Origin: Rhodobacter sp.
GTDB lineage: Bacteria; Pseudomonadota; Alphaproteobacteria; Rhodobacterales; Rhodobacteraceae
Length of the DNA stretch: 64,000 nucleotides
Direction of reading: 5' to 3'
NCBI GenBank assembly: GCA_020250175.1
Contig: JADCEN010000028.1
Span: forward strand, 33,998-97,997
The translations under genes were made by a program, and so were the position numbers. The notes below the pieces were generated by a model, which saw only the letters and a program-made list of their open reading frames with translations, searched no databases and was not told the origin of the DNA. The first letter of the stretch is position 1, and the number at the start of each line of letters is the position of its first letter. Shown here in pieces: positions 17,769-24,952 of the stretch.

Positions 17769-17985
17769 TTTTCCCGCGCTTCTGCGTGCCGCCAATCGGG
17801 GCCTGTCGCGGGATCAGCCCAAGCCAGGCCGCAAAGTCGCGGGCGCGCGTGAATTGCTCCATCGGTGGCGCAAAGGTCTCAACGGCCAGAGCGCTGATCG
17901 GCCCCGCACCCGGCAAGGTCTGAAGGCGGCGGGATGTCCCGCCTTCCCGTGCAATCGCGTCGATCCTCTTTTTCTGGGGCGGGAC
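17769..17985 (-). pseudogene. IS110-family transposase C-terminal fragment
   Basis: On the minus strand the peptide TSRRLQTLPGAGPISALAVE is followed by FAPPMEQFTRARDFAAWLG, LIPRQAPIGG and TQKRGK. This is the Transposase_20 helix-hairpin-helix block of IS110/IS1111 elements (consensus tiPGiGpitA...F.rgRdfAAWLGLvPrq.stGGk). The reading frame then changes identity abruptly into the IS5-type sequence, so the fragment has lost its natural end. The N-terminal DEDD part was not found. It marks an old recombination or insertion site downstream of hisG. Confidence 0.75.
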
Positions 17986-18617
17986 CGTGGCCCCGGTGTG
18001 GCCGCCTTTGCCTGCAAAGCGCGGCCCTTGGTGTTCAGCCGCCCTTCGGCCAAGGGCAGGCTCGGCCCCCTTCGGCGACAGATGAAACGCAGGCGGTCGG
18101 CAATGCAGGGTACCAGCAGGCCGGTACAGTCCCGTCTTGGGTCTGGCTTGCCGCAGGGATCGCGCTTGCGTGGAGCGCAACGGCGCAGGTGCCTTCGGGC
18201 ATGGCCGGTGCGGCGGTGTGGCCCCCGGCCTGAAGGGGGCAGCGCAGCCTGTCGATCCCGCGCAGCACCCTGCCCCATGTGGCGGATCGCGCTGTTTCCC
18301 GGAAAGGGCGCGGAGCTTTGGGCGATGCGGCCCCCGGTTTCGACCGGATCGTGACGGCAGTTGCCATGCACACCGTTGCCGGGGACCTGTCCTTGCGGAC
18401 GGGCGGCCAGGTTCGGGCGCGGGTGCGCACCGCTGTCGCCCGCTGCGCCCCAGGCGCAGACCAACCCCGGCCTGAAGGCGGCAGACAGCAGCCGGGCGGC
18501 CTGACGCGTGCTGCCCCTTGCGGTAACGCGCGCTTTGCGGATTCCCGGTGACGCAGGGGATGTAATTGCGCAATACTTCCCCAAATTGATGTGAAGATCG
18601 CAACAGGGGGGCGGGCC
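17986..18617. other. Gene-free region upstream of the AAA+ operon
   Basis: Arg/Pro-rich open frames occur on both strands but none has a recognisable product, and they probably represent decayed mobile-element DNA. The last 50 bases (CGCAATACTTCCCC, AATTGATG) are relatively AT-rich and are the likely promoter area for the operon that starts at 18618. Confidence 0.4.
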
Positions 18618-19691
18618 ATGGCCGATTTTGACGCGCAGATCAGGGACAGTCAGGCAGAGGTGGCAAAGGCTCAGGCCAGGATCACCGAGATAACCGGCCG
18701 GATCGAAGCCGCACGCGGCACGCTGGGCACGGCCGAGACCGGCATTGATATCGAAACGGCCACGCTTGCCGATGTGGCCAAGCAGACGGACCTGATGAAC
18801 GCCAATATCGCCGAGCTGATCATGGGGCTGGACGATGTCACGGCGGGCTTTTCCAAAGACTTCGATGAGATGAGGTCAAAGACCGGGGTCGAAAGCCTGA
18901 TCGGCATCTTCTCCAAGGGCCGGTCCGAGGCGATGCGGCAGGAACGGCTGCGCACGGCGTCGATTGATGACAAGCTGCAGGACCTGATCGCCAAGTCGGA
19001 TGTGATCGTGACGCTGCTGCAGGGGCAGCTTGACCTTCTGAACGGGCAGAAGGCCAGGGTCGAAACCAATCTGACGGCAACGCTGGACGACCGCGAGGCC
19101 GCAGTTGCCGCGCTGGAGGCCGTGCGGGCCGAGATTTCGGGCATGGACCCGAAGATCATCGAGGTGGAGAACCGGATTTCGGCAGAGCAGGACGCGGCGG
19201 CGCGCACCAGGCTGGAAACCGAACTGGCCGCACTGAACACGCGCTACAATGCGCTGGTGCAGGACGAGCAGGTGCAGCTTGCGAAAAGCCAGACGCTGGA
19301 GCGCTATATCGAAAAGGGCAAGACCTGGGTGGACAGCCTGCAGAACCAGGCCGCCACCCAGATGGTGCTGATCAACAAGCTGCAGACCGACACCAGGCAG
19401 CGTGTCGTGCTGTATGATGCGCTGACCAGTTCGCTGAAGACGGCGCAGCAGCAGGATGTGGCGCACCGGATCAACGAGATCGGCGTGAAGACGGATCAGG
19501 AAGCGCAGACAGCCATGGCCGCCATCGGGGCCGCCACCAATGACAAGATGGCCGACATGCTGGAAGCGCATGAAGGGCACATGGTGTTTGCCCGCAAGAT
19601 TCTGGAACAGAAGGCCAAGGCGGACGAACGCTTTGCCCGCCGCTTTGCGGCGATTGTCGAAAAGCACGACAAGAACAGGTACGGCTCATAA
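18618..19691 (+). CDS. Coiled-coil protein of AAA+ operon, unknown function
   Basis: The 357-aa product is almost wholly helical with long heptad-like stretches (DSQAEVAKAQARITEITGRI; TLDDREAAVAALEAVRAEIS; ISAEQDAAARTRLETELAAL) and no signal peptide or membrane segment. The architecture recalls TelA-type toxic-anion-resistance proteins, but I see no specific TelA motif. It is the first gene of the operon; a G-rich ribosome site (AGGGGGGCGGG) precedes the ATG at 18618, while an ATG at 18591 would add nine residues. The stop is directly followed by the GTG of the next gene. It probably forms an elongated partner for the ATPase. Confidence 0.65.
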   Translation: MADFDAQIRDSQAEVAKAQARITEITGRIEAARGTLGTAETGIDIETATLADVAKQTDLMNANIAELIMGLDDVTAGFSKDFDEMRSKTGVESLIGIFSKGRSEAMRQERLRTASIDDKLQDLIAKSDVIVTLLQGQLDLLNGQKARVETNLTATLDDREAAVAALEAVRAEISGMDPKIIEVENRISAEQDAAARTRLETELAALNTRYNALVQDEQVQLAKSQTLERYIEKGKTWVDSLQNQAATQMVLINKLQTDTRQRVVLYDALTSSLKTAQQQDVAHRINEIGVKTDQEAQTAMAAIGAATNDKMADMLEAHEGHMVFARKILEQKAKADERFARRFAAIVEKHDKNRYGS

Positions 19692-20825
19692 GTGGCGGAA
19701 CCGGATGTCAAGGCTGTTCTGACCAGCGATCACGCCGGCCTTCACGACCCCGAGGTGGCGCGCCGGTACTTTGCCACCTTCGGGCGGATCACCGGGCACT
19801 TGCCGCGCGTGGCGGCAGAACTGGAACGCGAAGGGCGGCTGACGCGGCTGGAATCGCGGCTGATCGGCGGCTATGTGCAGGCAATTGCCGCAAGTTTCCG
19901 GGCCTTGTCGCTGAAATACCTGATGACCGGGCGCGATGCCGCCGCCGGGCGGCTGACGTTCGACCGCCACGAAAGCGGCTTTCCGGTGGCGCAGGAACTG
20001 ATGGTCATGGCCAATGACGCGCAGCAGGCGGTGCGGCACCTGGCGGGCATGGCCTCGGACGCAGAGCTGAAAGACCGGATGATCCGGCAGATCGTGGGTG
20101 ATCTGGCGGTGCCGTCCAAGCTGCAATTCGCCCTGTCGCAGCGGCTGTATTACGAGGCGCTGCAAGCGGGCGGGCTGTTCTGGGCGCGCAACGATCCCGA
20201 TGCGCAATGGCTGGAAGACCGCAGCACGCGGCGCGCCTATCTGGTCCATTGGGCGGTCTATGACAGCCAGATCAACCTGCCGGTGATCTATCTGCTGGAA
20301 CTGGAAGATTCCGGGCGGACCGCCCTGCCCAATGATGACCGCCGCTGGCCCGAGGCGCGGGCGCATCTGATGGCGCAATCCCTGGGCGGGCTGAAGCTTC
20401 TGACCATCGCGCAGGGCTTTGATACCGATTTCGACGACCTGCACCCGAAACGGCTGCGGCGCATTTCCCTTGGGCCGATGTATTCGCACAGCTTCACCCT
20501 GCAATCGGGGCCGATCAGCGGGGTGCTGGCCGATGCGCATGCGGAACCCGGCGATGATTGGGCGCTGGTCTGGACCTTCGAGGACCTGCAGTCAGAGCGG
20601 GAAGAAGCGGCAAGGGACGGCTGGTTCGGCACGGTGCAGCGCCAGATCTTTGCCCTGGATGGCCATGCCGGGCGCGGCGCTGAAACCGGGGCAACCAGCA
20701 CCGAGCGGATGGTCATCCTGCCGGAGCGGCCGTTTCAGGTGCTGGCTGAACAAAACCCGCCGGGGTTTGCCGATGTGCGCAAGTTTGTGGTGGGTGCGAA
20801 TGGCCGCATCCTGCCGTCGAGGTGA
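19692..20825 (+). CDS. Uncharacterised helical protein of AAA+ operon
   Basis: The 377-aa product starts at a GTG immediately after the preceding TAA. The first 150 residues look helical (ARRYFATFGRITGHLPRVAA); the middle has WAVYDSQINLPVIYLLELED, and the end a mixed alpha/beta region with MYSHSFTLQSG and WALVWTFEDLQSEREE. No signal peptide, membrane segment or catalytic motif was recognised. Tight linkage with the coiled-coil and ATPase genes (three bases before the ATPase ATG) suggests a structural or adaptor subunit. I do not recognise the family. Confidence 0.65.
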   Translation: MAEPDVKAVLTSDHAGLHDPEVARRYFATFGRITGHLPRVAAELEREGRLTRLESRLIGGYVQAIAASFRALSLKYLMTGRDAAAGRLTFDRHESGFPVAQELMVMANDAQQAVRHLAGMASDAELKDRMIRQIVGDLAVPSKLQFALSQRLYYEALQAGGLFWARNDPDAQWLEDRSTRRAYLVHWAVYDSQINLPVIYLLELEDSGRTALPNDDRRWPEARAHLMAQSLGGLKLLTIAQGFDTDFDDLHPKRLRRISLGPMYSHSFTLQSGPISGVLADAHAEPGDDWALVWTFEDLQSEREEAARDGWFGTVQRQIFALDGHAGRGAETGATSTERMVILPERPFQVLAEQNPPGFADVRKFVVGANGRILPSR

Positions 20826-20828
20826 AAG

Positions 20829-22760
20829 ATGAGCGGCCCGCGTGACACGATGGAACTGCAGGAACCGGCGATCCTGGCGCATTATCCGGGGGCGCTGGGC
20901 CTGCTGACCGGCTTTGACCATGCGCCCCGGCTGGGCCGGGCCACGGCGGCAGCGCCGCAGGCGGAACGCTCTGCCGGGATCGGCACGCGGCGCGCGCTGC
21001 GGTCCACCGTGCCGGGGCTGGCGGCCCGGCCGGCAGCAAGGCCGGGCGGGGTGCGGCTGATCGAGCGGGTCGAAAGCTATGGCGATGGTCTGGTGTCGCC
21101 GCTGCAGGCCGCTGTGCTGGGTGCCCTGCGCCGCGCCCTGGCGGTGGCGCTGGCCATGGGCGATGCCTTTGCCGCGCAGACCGGGCTGGTGGAGTTGAAG
21201 AAGGCCAATCTGGAAGCCCGCCTTCCCGAGGCGCGGCGGGCCGAGTTCACCGAACTGCTGGCGGCCGAGGCGCTGGTGGTGCTGCATGTTTTCGGCAATG
21301 CCACGGCCTTTCTGCTGGCCCCGCATCTGGGCGAGACGACGGTCGAAGTGGGCGGCGTTGACGAGGTGCTGACCGACAACGCCATTCTGGGCCTGCAGGG
21401 CGTGCTGTGGGAGCTGGATCAGGACATTGCCACGCTGGCCACCGACGAGGCGCTGCTGGTGGCGGTGGTGGCGGGCTTTGCCGAACAGCTGATGGAAAAG
21501 GTGGCGCTGCGGGCCGGAACGGCGGCGCGGGCGGGGGCCTTTTCGGCAGGGTCCTGGCGGGTGGAGGCGGACCAGTTGACGCTGGCCGGGTTCACGCCGG
21601 CACGCAAGGCCAAGGGCAGCACCCTGGCCATGACCTTCAAGAAACCCGAAGAGGTCATCGGCAACCATATCGCCAAACATCAGGCGATGCGGCTGGCCAG
21701 GATGCTGATGGCCTATGATTTTGACCGCAGGCTGAACCCCTTTGCCGAAATCGGCGGCTTCATCTTTACCTTCATGGGCGATGGCAAGCCGGGCACGGGC
21801 AAGACCACGCTGATCCAGATGATGGCGGGCCTGCTGGACGGCTATTGCCGGGTGGCAGGCTATCCCTTTCGCTATCAGAACTTCAGCATCGACCAGATCG
21901 ACAGCTATCAGGGCAAGTCGGGGCAGAATGCCAAGGCCTTCATCCAGAACATGCTGGACCCGGCCGTCATTGGTTTTGGCACTATCGACGACATCGATCA
22001 GGTGGCGGGCAAGCGCGGCGACCGCCAGTCCAGCGCCGGTCAGCAGGAGGTAACGGCGGTGTTCATGGAGGCCTTTGCCGGGGCCAATACGGTGGTGCGG
22101 GGCAACTGCACCTTTGGCATGTTCTCCAACTTTCCCGAGAATGTGGACGACGCCCTGCGCCAGCGCGCAGGCGCACGGTTTCTGGTGGACGGCCCGCAAA
22201 GCCGCGAGGATTACATCGATATCCTGACCCTGCTGCTGGGCAAGAACCATGCCATTCCGCTGGGCGAGCATCAGCTTTATGCGGCGCAGGAGATCCGCCG
22301 CGCCGTGGCGGAAAGCTTTGAATCGCATGGTCGGCCCAAGGAAGACGGGCTGATCCAGGTCTGGGATCAGGTTGCGGCACAGCTGGGGCCGCTGGATACG
22401 CTGGCAAAGATCGGCACCTATCTGAAGGCGATCCAGCAGGCGGATGCGCGGTTCACCGGGCGCGCGATCAAGAACATCACCGATGCCGTCAAGGTGCGGG
22501 CGATGGATTTCGAACTGCCGGACGCCTGGATGGCGGAGCCGGAGCGGTTCCTGTTCAAATCCTATGACGAAAAGTCGGCGATGATCCGCGACCTGATGCA
22601 GCCGATCACGGTGGAGATGGTGGTGCAGGAGATCAACCGCTACGCCGACAGCGAATTCCGCTATGCCGACAAATCGGATGAGGTGGCGATAGAGGCACTG
22701 GTGCGCGACATGGGCCGGATGGATGAGGCGAAGCGGCGGTATGTGGGGGGGAAGGGGTGA
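20829..22760 (+). CDS. AAA+ family ATPase
   Basis: The 643-aa product has an N-terminal helical region of about 310 residues and then an AAA+ domain: Walker A in GDGKPGTGKTTLIQMM, a Walker B-like IGFGTIDDIDQV (Asp-Asp instead of Asp-Glu), a sensor-1-like region around NCTFGMFSNFPENVDD and an arginine-finger candidate in DALRQRAGARF. It should couple ATP hydrolysis to remodelling of a protein or membrane partner. Neighbouring genes encode a coiled-coil protein and small membrane proteins, so action at the inner membrane is likely. The stop overlaps the next gene by GTGA. No characterised AAA+ subfamily was matched. Confidence 0.85.
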   Translation: MSGPRDTMELQEPAILAHYPGALGLLTGFDHAPRLGRATAAAPQAERSAGIGTRRALRSTVPGLAARPAARPGGVRLIERVESYGDGLVSPLQAAVLGALRRALAVALAMGDAFAAQTGLVELKKANLEARLPEARRAEFTELLAAEALVVLHVFGNATAFLLAPHLGETTVEVGGVDEVLTDNAILGLQGVLWELDQDIATLATDEALLVAVVAGFAEQLMEKVALRAGTAARAGAFSAGSWRVEADQLTLAGFTPARKAKGSTLAMTFKKPEEVIGNHIAKHQAMRLARMLMAYDFDRRLNPFAEIGGFIFTFMGDGKPGTGKTTLIQMMAGLLDGYCRVAGYPFRYQNFSIDQIDSYQGKSGQNAKAFIQNMLDPAVIGFGTIDDIDQVAGKRGDRQSSAGQQEVTAVFMEAFAGANTVVRGNCTFGMFSNFPENVDDALRQRAGARFLVDGPQSREDYIDILTLLLGKNHAIPLGEHQLYAAQEIRRAVAESFESHGRPKEDGLIQVWDQVAAQLGPLDTLAKIGTYLKAIQQADARFTGRAIKNITDAVKVRAMDFELPDAWMAEPERFLFKSYDEKSAMIRDLMQPITVEMVVQEINRYADSEFRYADKSDEVAIEALVRDMGRMDEAKRRYVGGKG

Positions 22761-23047
22761 GTGAGAGGCCGAACCTCAACCTGTGGAACTCCATCCTGCC
22801 GCTGGTGGGGTCGTGCGCGCTGGTGGCCTGGCTGCTGGGGTGGTTCGCGGGGCGCGGGAACCTGTCGCAGGCAATGCTAACGCGAGCGCCGGTCAATTCA
22901 GCGCTGGTGACGCTGGTCGCGGGGGCTTTGCAGACGGTGGAGCAATATGCAGCGATCAACATGGGGGTTTGGGCGCAGGTCACCGCCGCCTCGCTGGAAC
23001 GGGCAGGGTTCTTCCTTGGCCGTCCAGCCCTGTTCGCAGTGTTGTGA
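22757..23047 (+). CDS. Small membrane protein of AAA+ operon
   Basis: The 96-aa product begins with a GTG overlapping the ATPase stop (GTGA). It has one clear transmembrane segment (about ILPLVGSCALVAWLLGWFAG) and a second weak hydrophobic region (SALVTLVAGALQTVEQY). No family recognised. The last residues (FLGRPALFAVL) may be a degraded end, because the sequence after its stop up to 23143 is non-coding and precedes an AT-rich inserted gene. It could anchor the ATPase complex to the membrane. Confidence 0.65.
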   Translation: MSERPNLNLWNSILPLVGSCALVAWLLGWFAGRGNLSQAMLTRAPVNSALVTLVAGALQTVEQYAAINMGVWAQVTAASLERAGFFLGRPALFAVL

Positions 23048-23143
23048 GGGCCGCTCCTGGCCTTCGTCTAGTTGGTGAGGGCGCAGGAGTTGAACCGGCG
23101 AATCGGGTTGAAGACTGTGGATGGGAAAAGGGGGGATGGGGTG

Positions 23144-23935
23144 ATGGAACTTCGGGTTCTAAGGCGAATGCTTTCGGCCCTTCTTCGTTCGACGCGATCA
23201 CTGGACATTGTTGTTATGGCGTTCAGCACACTACTTCTCGTTGTCTTGTGGGTAGTTTTCGATGGTAAGATGACGCCCGAAGGCCGACATAACCATGTAT
23301 CTTTTTTCCCAATCAGTTCAGAAGAAGGTCAGAACTATTCAGTCGCAATTCTAGGACTTGAGTACCTTGGTAATGAAAGGGGAATGCTCGAAGGAGTTCT
23401 TCTTCGACCTGATAACTGTGATCCGATGTACCCTCCAAAAATTGGAGTGGCGCTTGAAAGTGATCTGATAATTGTGCAGGGGCTCAATGCTCTACTTGAT
23501 AGGCGTGAGAACGAAATTCTCGTTGTGACGGGGAAAGACTGCGAGGATGTTTTCTTTGAGGTGCAAGGCGATTTCTTCGATGAGTACTCAGACAGGGTTG
23601 ATCTATCTTTGTCATTGAACTTGGAGCAGAATTCATTAGATCAACGCACTACTATTTGGGGAATAGAGCATCTTGAAGGCCTGAATTGGCTCTCGTCAGG
23701 CTATACCAAAACACCAAAGATTGACAATGATGGAAATCCTAGATTTGAATGGACTGGAAGTTATCTTGATTTAAGGTTTCAAGGTGCAAACCCTGCTGGT
23801 GCAATAGACGCAAATCGATCAACATTCATTCTAGGCATAGCTCTCGGAACTCTTGCTTCGCTGTTTTCTGGGGCAACTATTTCTATGTTGTCCAGACTGA
23901 AATGGTTCCGGGATCAGAAGGGTGAAAGCGAATGA
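23144..23935 (+). CDS. Low-GC membrane protein embedded in the AAA+ operon
   Basis: The 263-aa product has an N-terminal transmembrane helix (IVVMAFSTLLLVVLWVVF), a soluble domain of about 190 residues, and a C-terminal membrane segment (FILGIALGTLASLFSGATI). Codon use (many AAT, GAT, ATT, TTG) is clearly different from the neighbours, indicating recent transfer. GGGGGGATGGGG precedes the ATG at 23144. The stop overlaps the next ATG (ATGA), so translation of the downstream frames is preserved. No family recognised; an accessory membrane effector is one possibility. Confidence 0.7.
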   Translation: MELRVLRRMLSALLRSTRSLDIVVMAFSTLLLVVLWVVFDGKMTPEGRHNHVSFFPISSEEGQNYSVAILGLEYLGNERGMLEGVLLRPDNCDPMYPPKIGVALESDLIIVQGLNALLDRRENEILVVTGKDCEDVFFEVQGDFFDEYSDRVDLSLSLNLEQNSLDQRTTIWGIEHLEGLNWLSSGYTKTPKIDNDGNPRFEWTGSYLDLRFQGANPAGAIDANRSTFILGIALGTLASLFSGATISMLSRLKWFRDQKGESE

Positions 23936-24153
23936 AACCCCTCATCCAACACGGCCTCATGTCCCGGAACCAGATCGAGGTCTCCTCTCCCGCCCCCCAC
24001 CCCCATCCCCTCCCCACGAGGGGGAGGGGAGGCGCTTCTTCGGTTGACGTGGGCACTGGTGGCGGGCGGTTGGGCGCTCCCTCCCCCTTGTGGGGAGGGA
24101 TGGGGTGGGGGGCCTTGGGCAAGCGCACTCGACATGAAGGGTATGCCCCATGA
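23932..24153 (+). CDS. Chimeric small ORF 1: copy of downstream gene's start plus repeat-encoded tail
   Basis: Codons 1-21 (MKPLIQHGLMSRNQIEVSSP...) copy the start of the gene at 24949 (49 of 63 bases identical by eye). From codon 22 the frame reads through an inverted pair of GC-rich repeats, giving a Pro/Gly-rich tail (PHPHPLPTRGRGG...). The 73-codon frame ends in a TGA overlapping the ATG of the next copy and starts in an ATGA overlap with the preceding gene. It may be a translated coupling device, or the relic of a disrupted paralogue; whether the peptide accumulates is unknown. Confidence 0.5.
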   Translation: MKPLIQHGLMSRNQIEVSSPAPHPHPLPTRGRGGASSVDVGTGGGRLGAPSPLWGGMGWGALGKRTRHEGYAP

Positions 24154-24332
24154 AACCCCTCATCCAAGGCGGCGAGATATCCCGGAACCTGATCGAGGTT
24201 TCCTCTCCGGCCCCCCACCCCCATCCCCTCCCCACGAGGGGGAGGGGAGGCGCTTTTTCGGTTGGCGTGGGCGCTTGGTGGCGGGCGTCGGGTGCCTCCC
24301 TCCCCCCGTGGGGAGGGTTGGGGTGGGGGGCC
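23993..24332. repeat. Two inverted pairs of GC-rich palindromic repeats
   Basis: Four related elements lie at about 23993-24034, 24075-24112, 24211-24252 and 24294-24332. The first and third read CCCCCCACCCCCATCCCC..., with the core TCCCCACGAGGGGGAGGGG. The second and fourth are the reverse-complement type, ending in GGGATGGGGTGGGGGGCC or GGGTTGGGGTGGGGGGCC. Each pair is internally palindromic and can fold into a large hairpin. Elements of this look are dispersed in many proteobacterial genomes; here they are translated as Pro/Gly-rich peptide tails. Confidence 0.8.
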
Positions 24333-24356
24333 TTGGGCATGGGGCGGGACGGATGA
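24150..24356 (+). CDS. Chimeric small ORF 2: second copy of the gene start plus repeat-encoded tail
   Basis: The second copy (MKPLIQGGEISRNLIEVSSP...) again departs from the intact gene at the same codon and enters the same repeat type, giving a 68-codon frame. It begins in an ATGA overlap with small ORF 1 and ends in an ATGA overlap with the DUF559 gene. The two copies differ from each other mainly at codons 7-10, so they are not a very recent exact duplication. Being open and coupled at both ends argues against simple junk, but no product can be inferred. Confidence 0.5.
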   Translation: MKPLIQGGEISRNLIEVSSPAPHPHPLPTRGRGGAFSVGVGAWWRASGASLPPWGGLGWGALGMGRDG

Positions 24357-24952
24357 CGGGTATCCACCCCATCACCCGGCAACGCGCGCGAAAGCTGCGG
24401 GCGGAGATGACGCCGCAGGAGCGGCGGGTCTGGGTGAAGCTGCGGGAGTTGAACCGGATGCTTGGGTTGCATTTCCGGCGGCAAGCGCCCATCGGGCCAT
24501 TCATCGTGGATTTCGCCGATCTGGGGCGGCGGTTGGTGATTGAGGTGGATGGGGGCGGGCATGGTGGGGAGCGGGACGCTGCACGGGATGACTGGTTAAG
24601 CACGCAGGGGTTTCAGGTGTTGCGGTTCTGGAACCCACAGATTTCGGGGAATATCGAGGGCGTGATGCAGATGATCTTCGATGCGGTTGGCGGTGAGTCC
24701 CTGGCAGACGCCCCCCCACCCCATCCCTCCCCCACGCGGGGGGAGGGAGGCGAAAAGCTCCGTTCTGATGCGATGGCTGTCGGCGGTGTGCCCCCCGCCC
24801 CCAACCCCTCCCCGCGAGGGGGCGGGGAGGCTCGCGGTGCAGTCGTTGCGCAAAACGTCGGGTGTTCCGCGCCCCCCTCCCCCCGCGTGGGGGAGGGATG
24901 GGGTGGGGGGGCGTCCGCCAAAGGCGTGGCACCAAAAGGAATCGCCTCATGA
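24353..24952 (+). CDS. DUF559 (Vsr-like endonuclease fold) protein with repeat-encoded tail
   Basis: The first 120 residues match DUF559. The order is RKLRAEMTPQERRVWVKLRE, GLHFRRQAPIGPFIVDFADL, then RRLVIEVDGGGH and DDWLSTQGFQVLRFWNPQI. This is a PD-(D/E)xK/Vsr-like nuclease core in which Asp of VDF, Glu of IEVDG and Gln of RRQ are candidate active-site residues. DNA cleavage is inferred from fold similarity, not shown. The last 80 residues are translated GC-rich repeats (PHPSPTRGEGG...). It starts and ends in ATGA overlaps with its neighbours and is flanked by repeats on both sides. Confidence 0.8.
   Translation: MTGIHPITRQRARKLRAEMTPQERRVWVKLRELNRMLGLHFRRQAPIGPFIVDFADLGRRLVIEVDGGGHGGERDAARDDWLSTQGFQVLRFWNPQISGNIEGVMQMIFDAVGGESLADAPPPHPSPTRGEGGEKLRSDAMAVGGVPPAPNPSPRGGGEARGAVVAQNVGCSAPPSPRVGEGWGGGASAKGVAPKGIAS
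24712..24912. repeat. Three further GC-rich palindromic repeats inside the DUF559 3' end
   Basis: Elements at about 24712-24752 (CCCCCCACCCCATCCCTCCC type), 24791-24833 (a diverged direct copy) and 24869-24912 (inverted copy ending GGGATGGGGTGGGGGGGCG) belong to the same family as those at 23993-24332. All are read in the DUF559 frame without a stop, which is unusual for an intergenic repeat. Confidence 0.8.

Noticed and set aside
20592..22328. Long minus-strand open frame opposite the AAA+ ATPase
   Set aside because: It is antisense to a clear ATPase gene and is rich in His/Arg/Gln without domains.
23993..24912. Possible CRISPR array in the GC-rich repeats
   Set aside because: Repeats are palindromic, alternate in orientation, have irregular spacing and no uniform spacers or cas genes.
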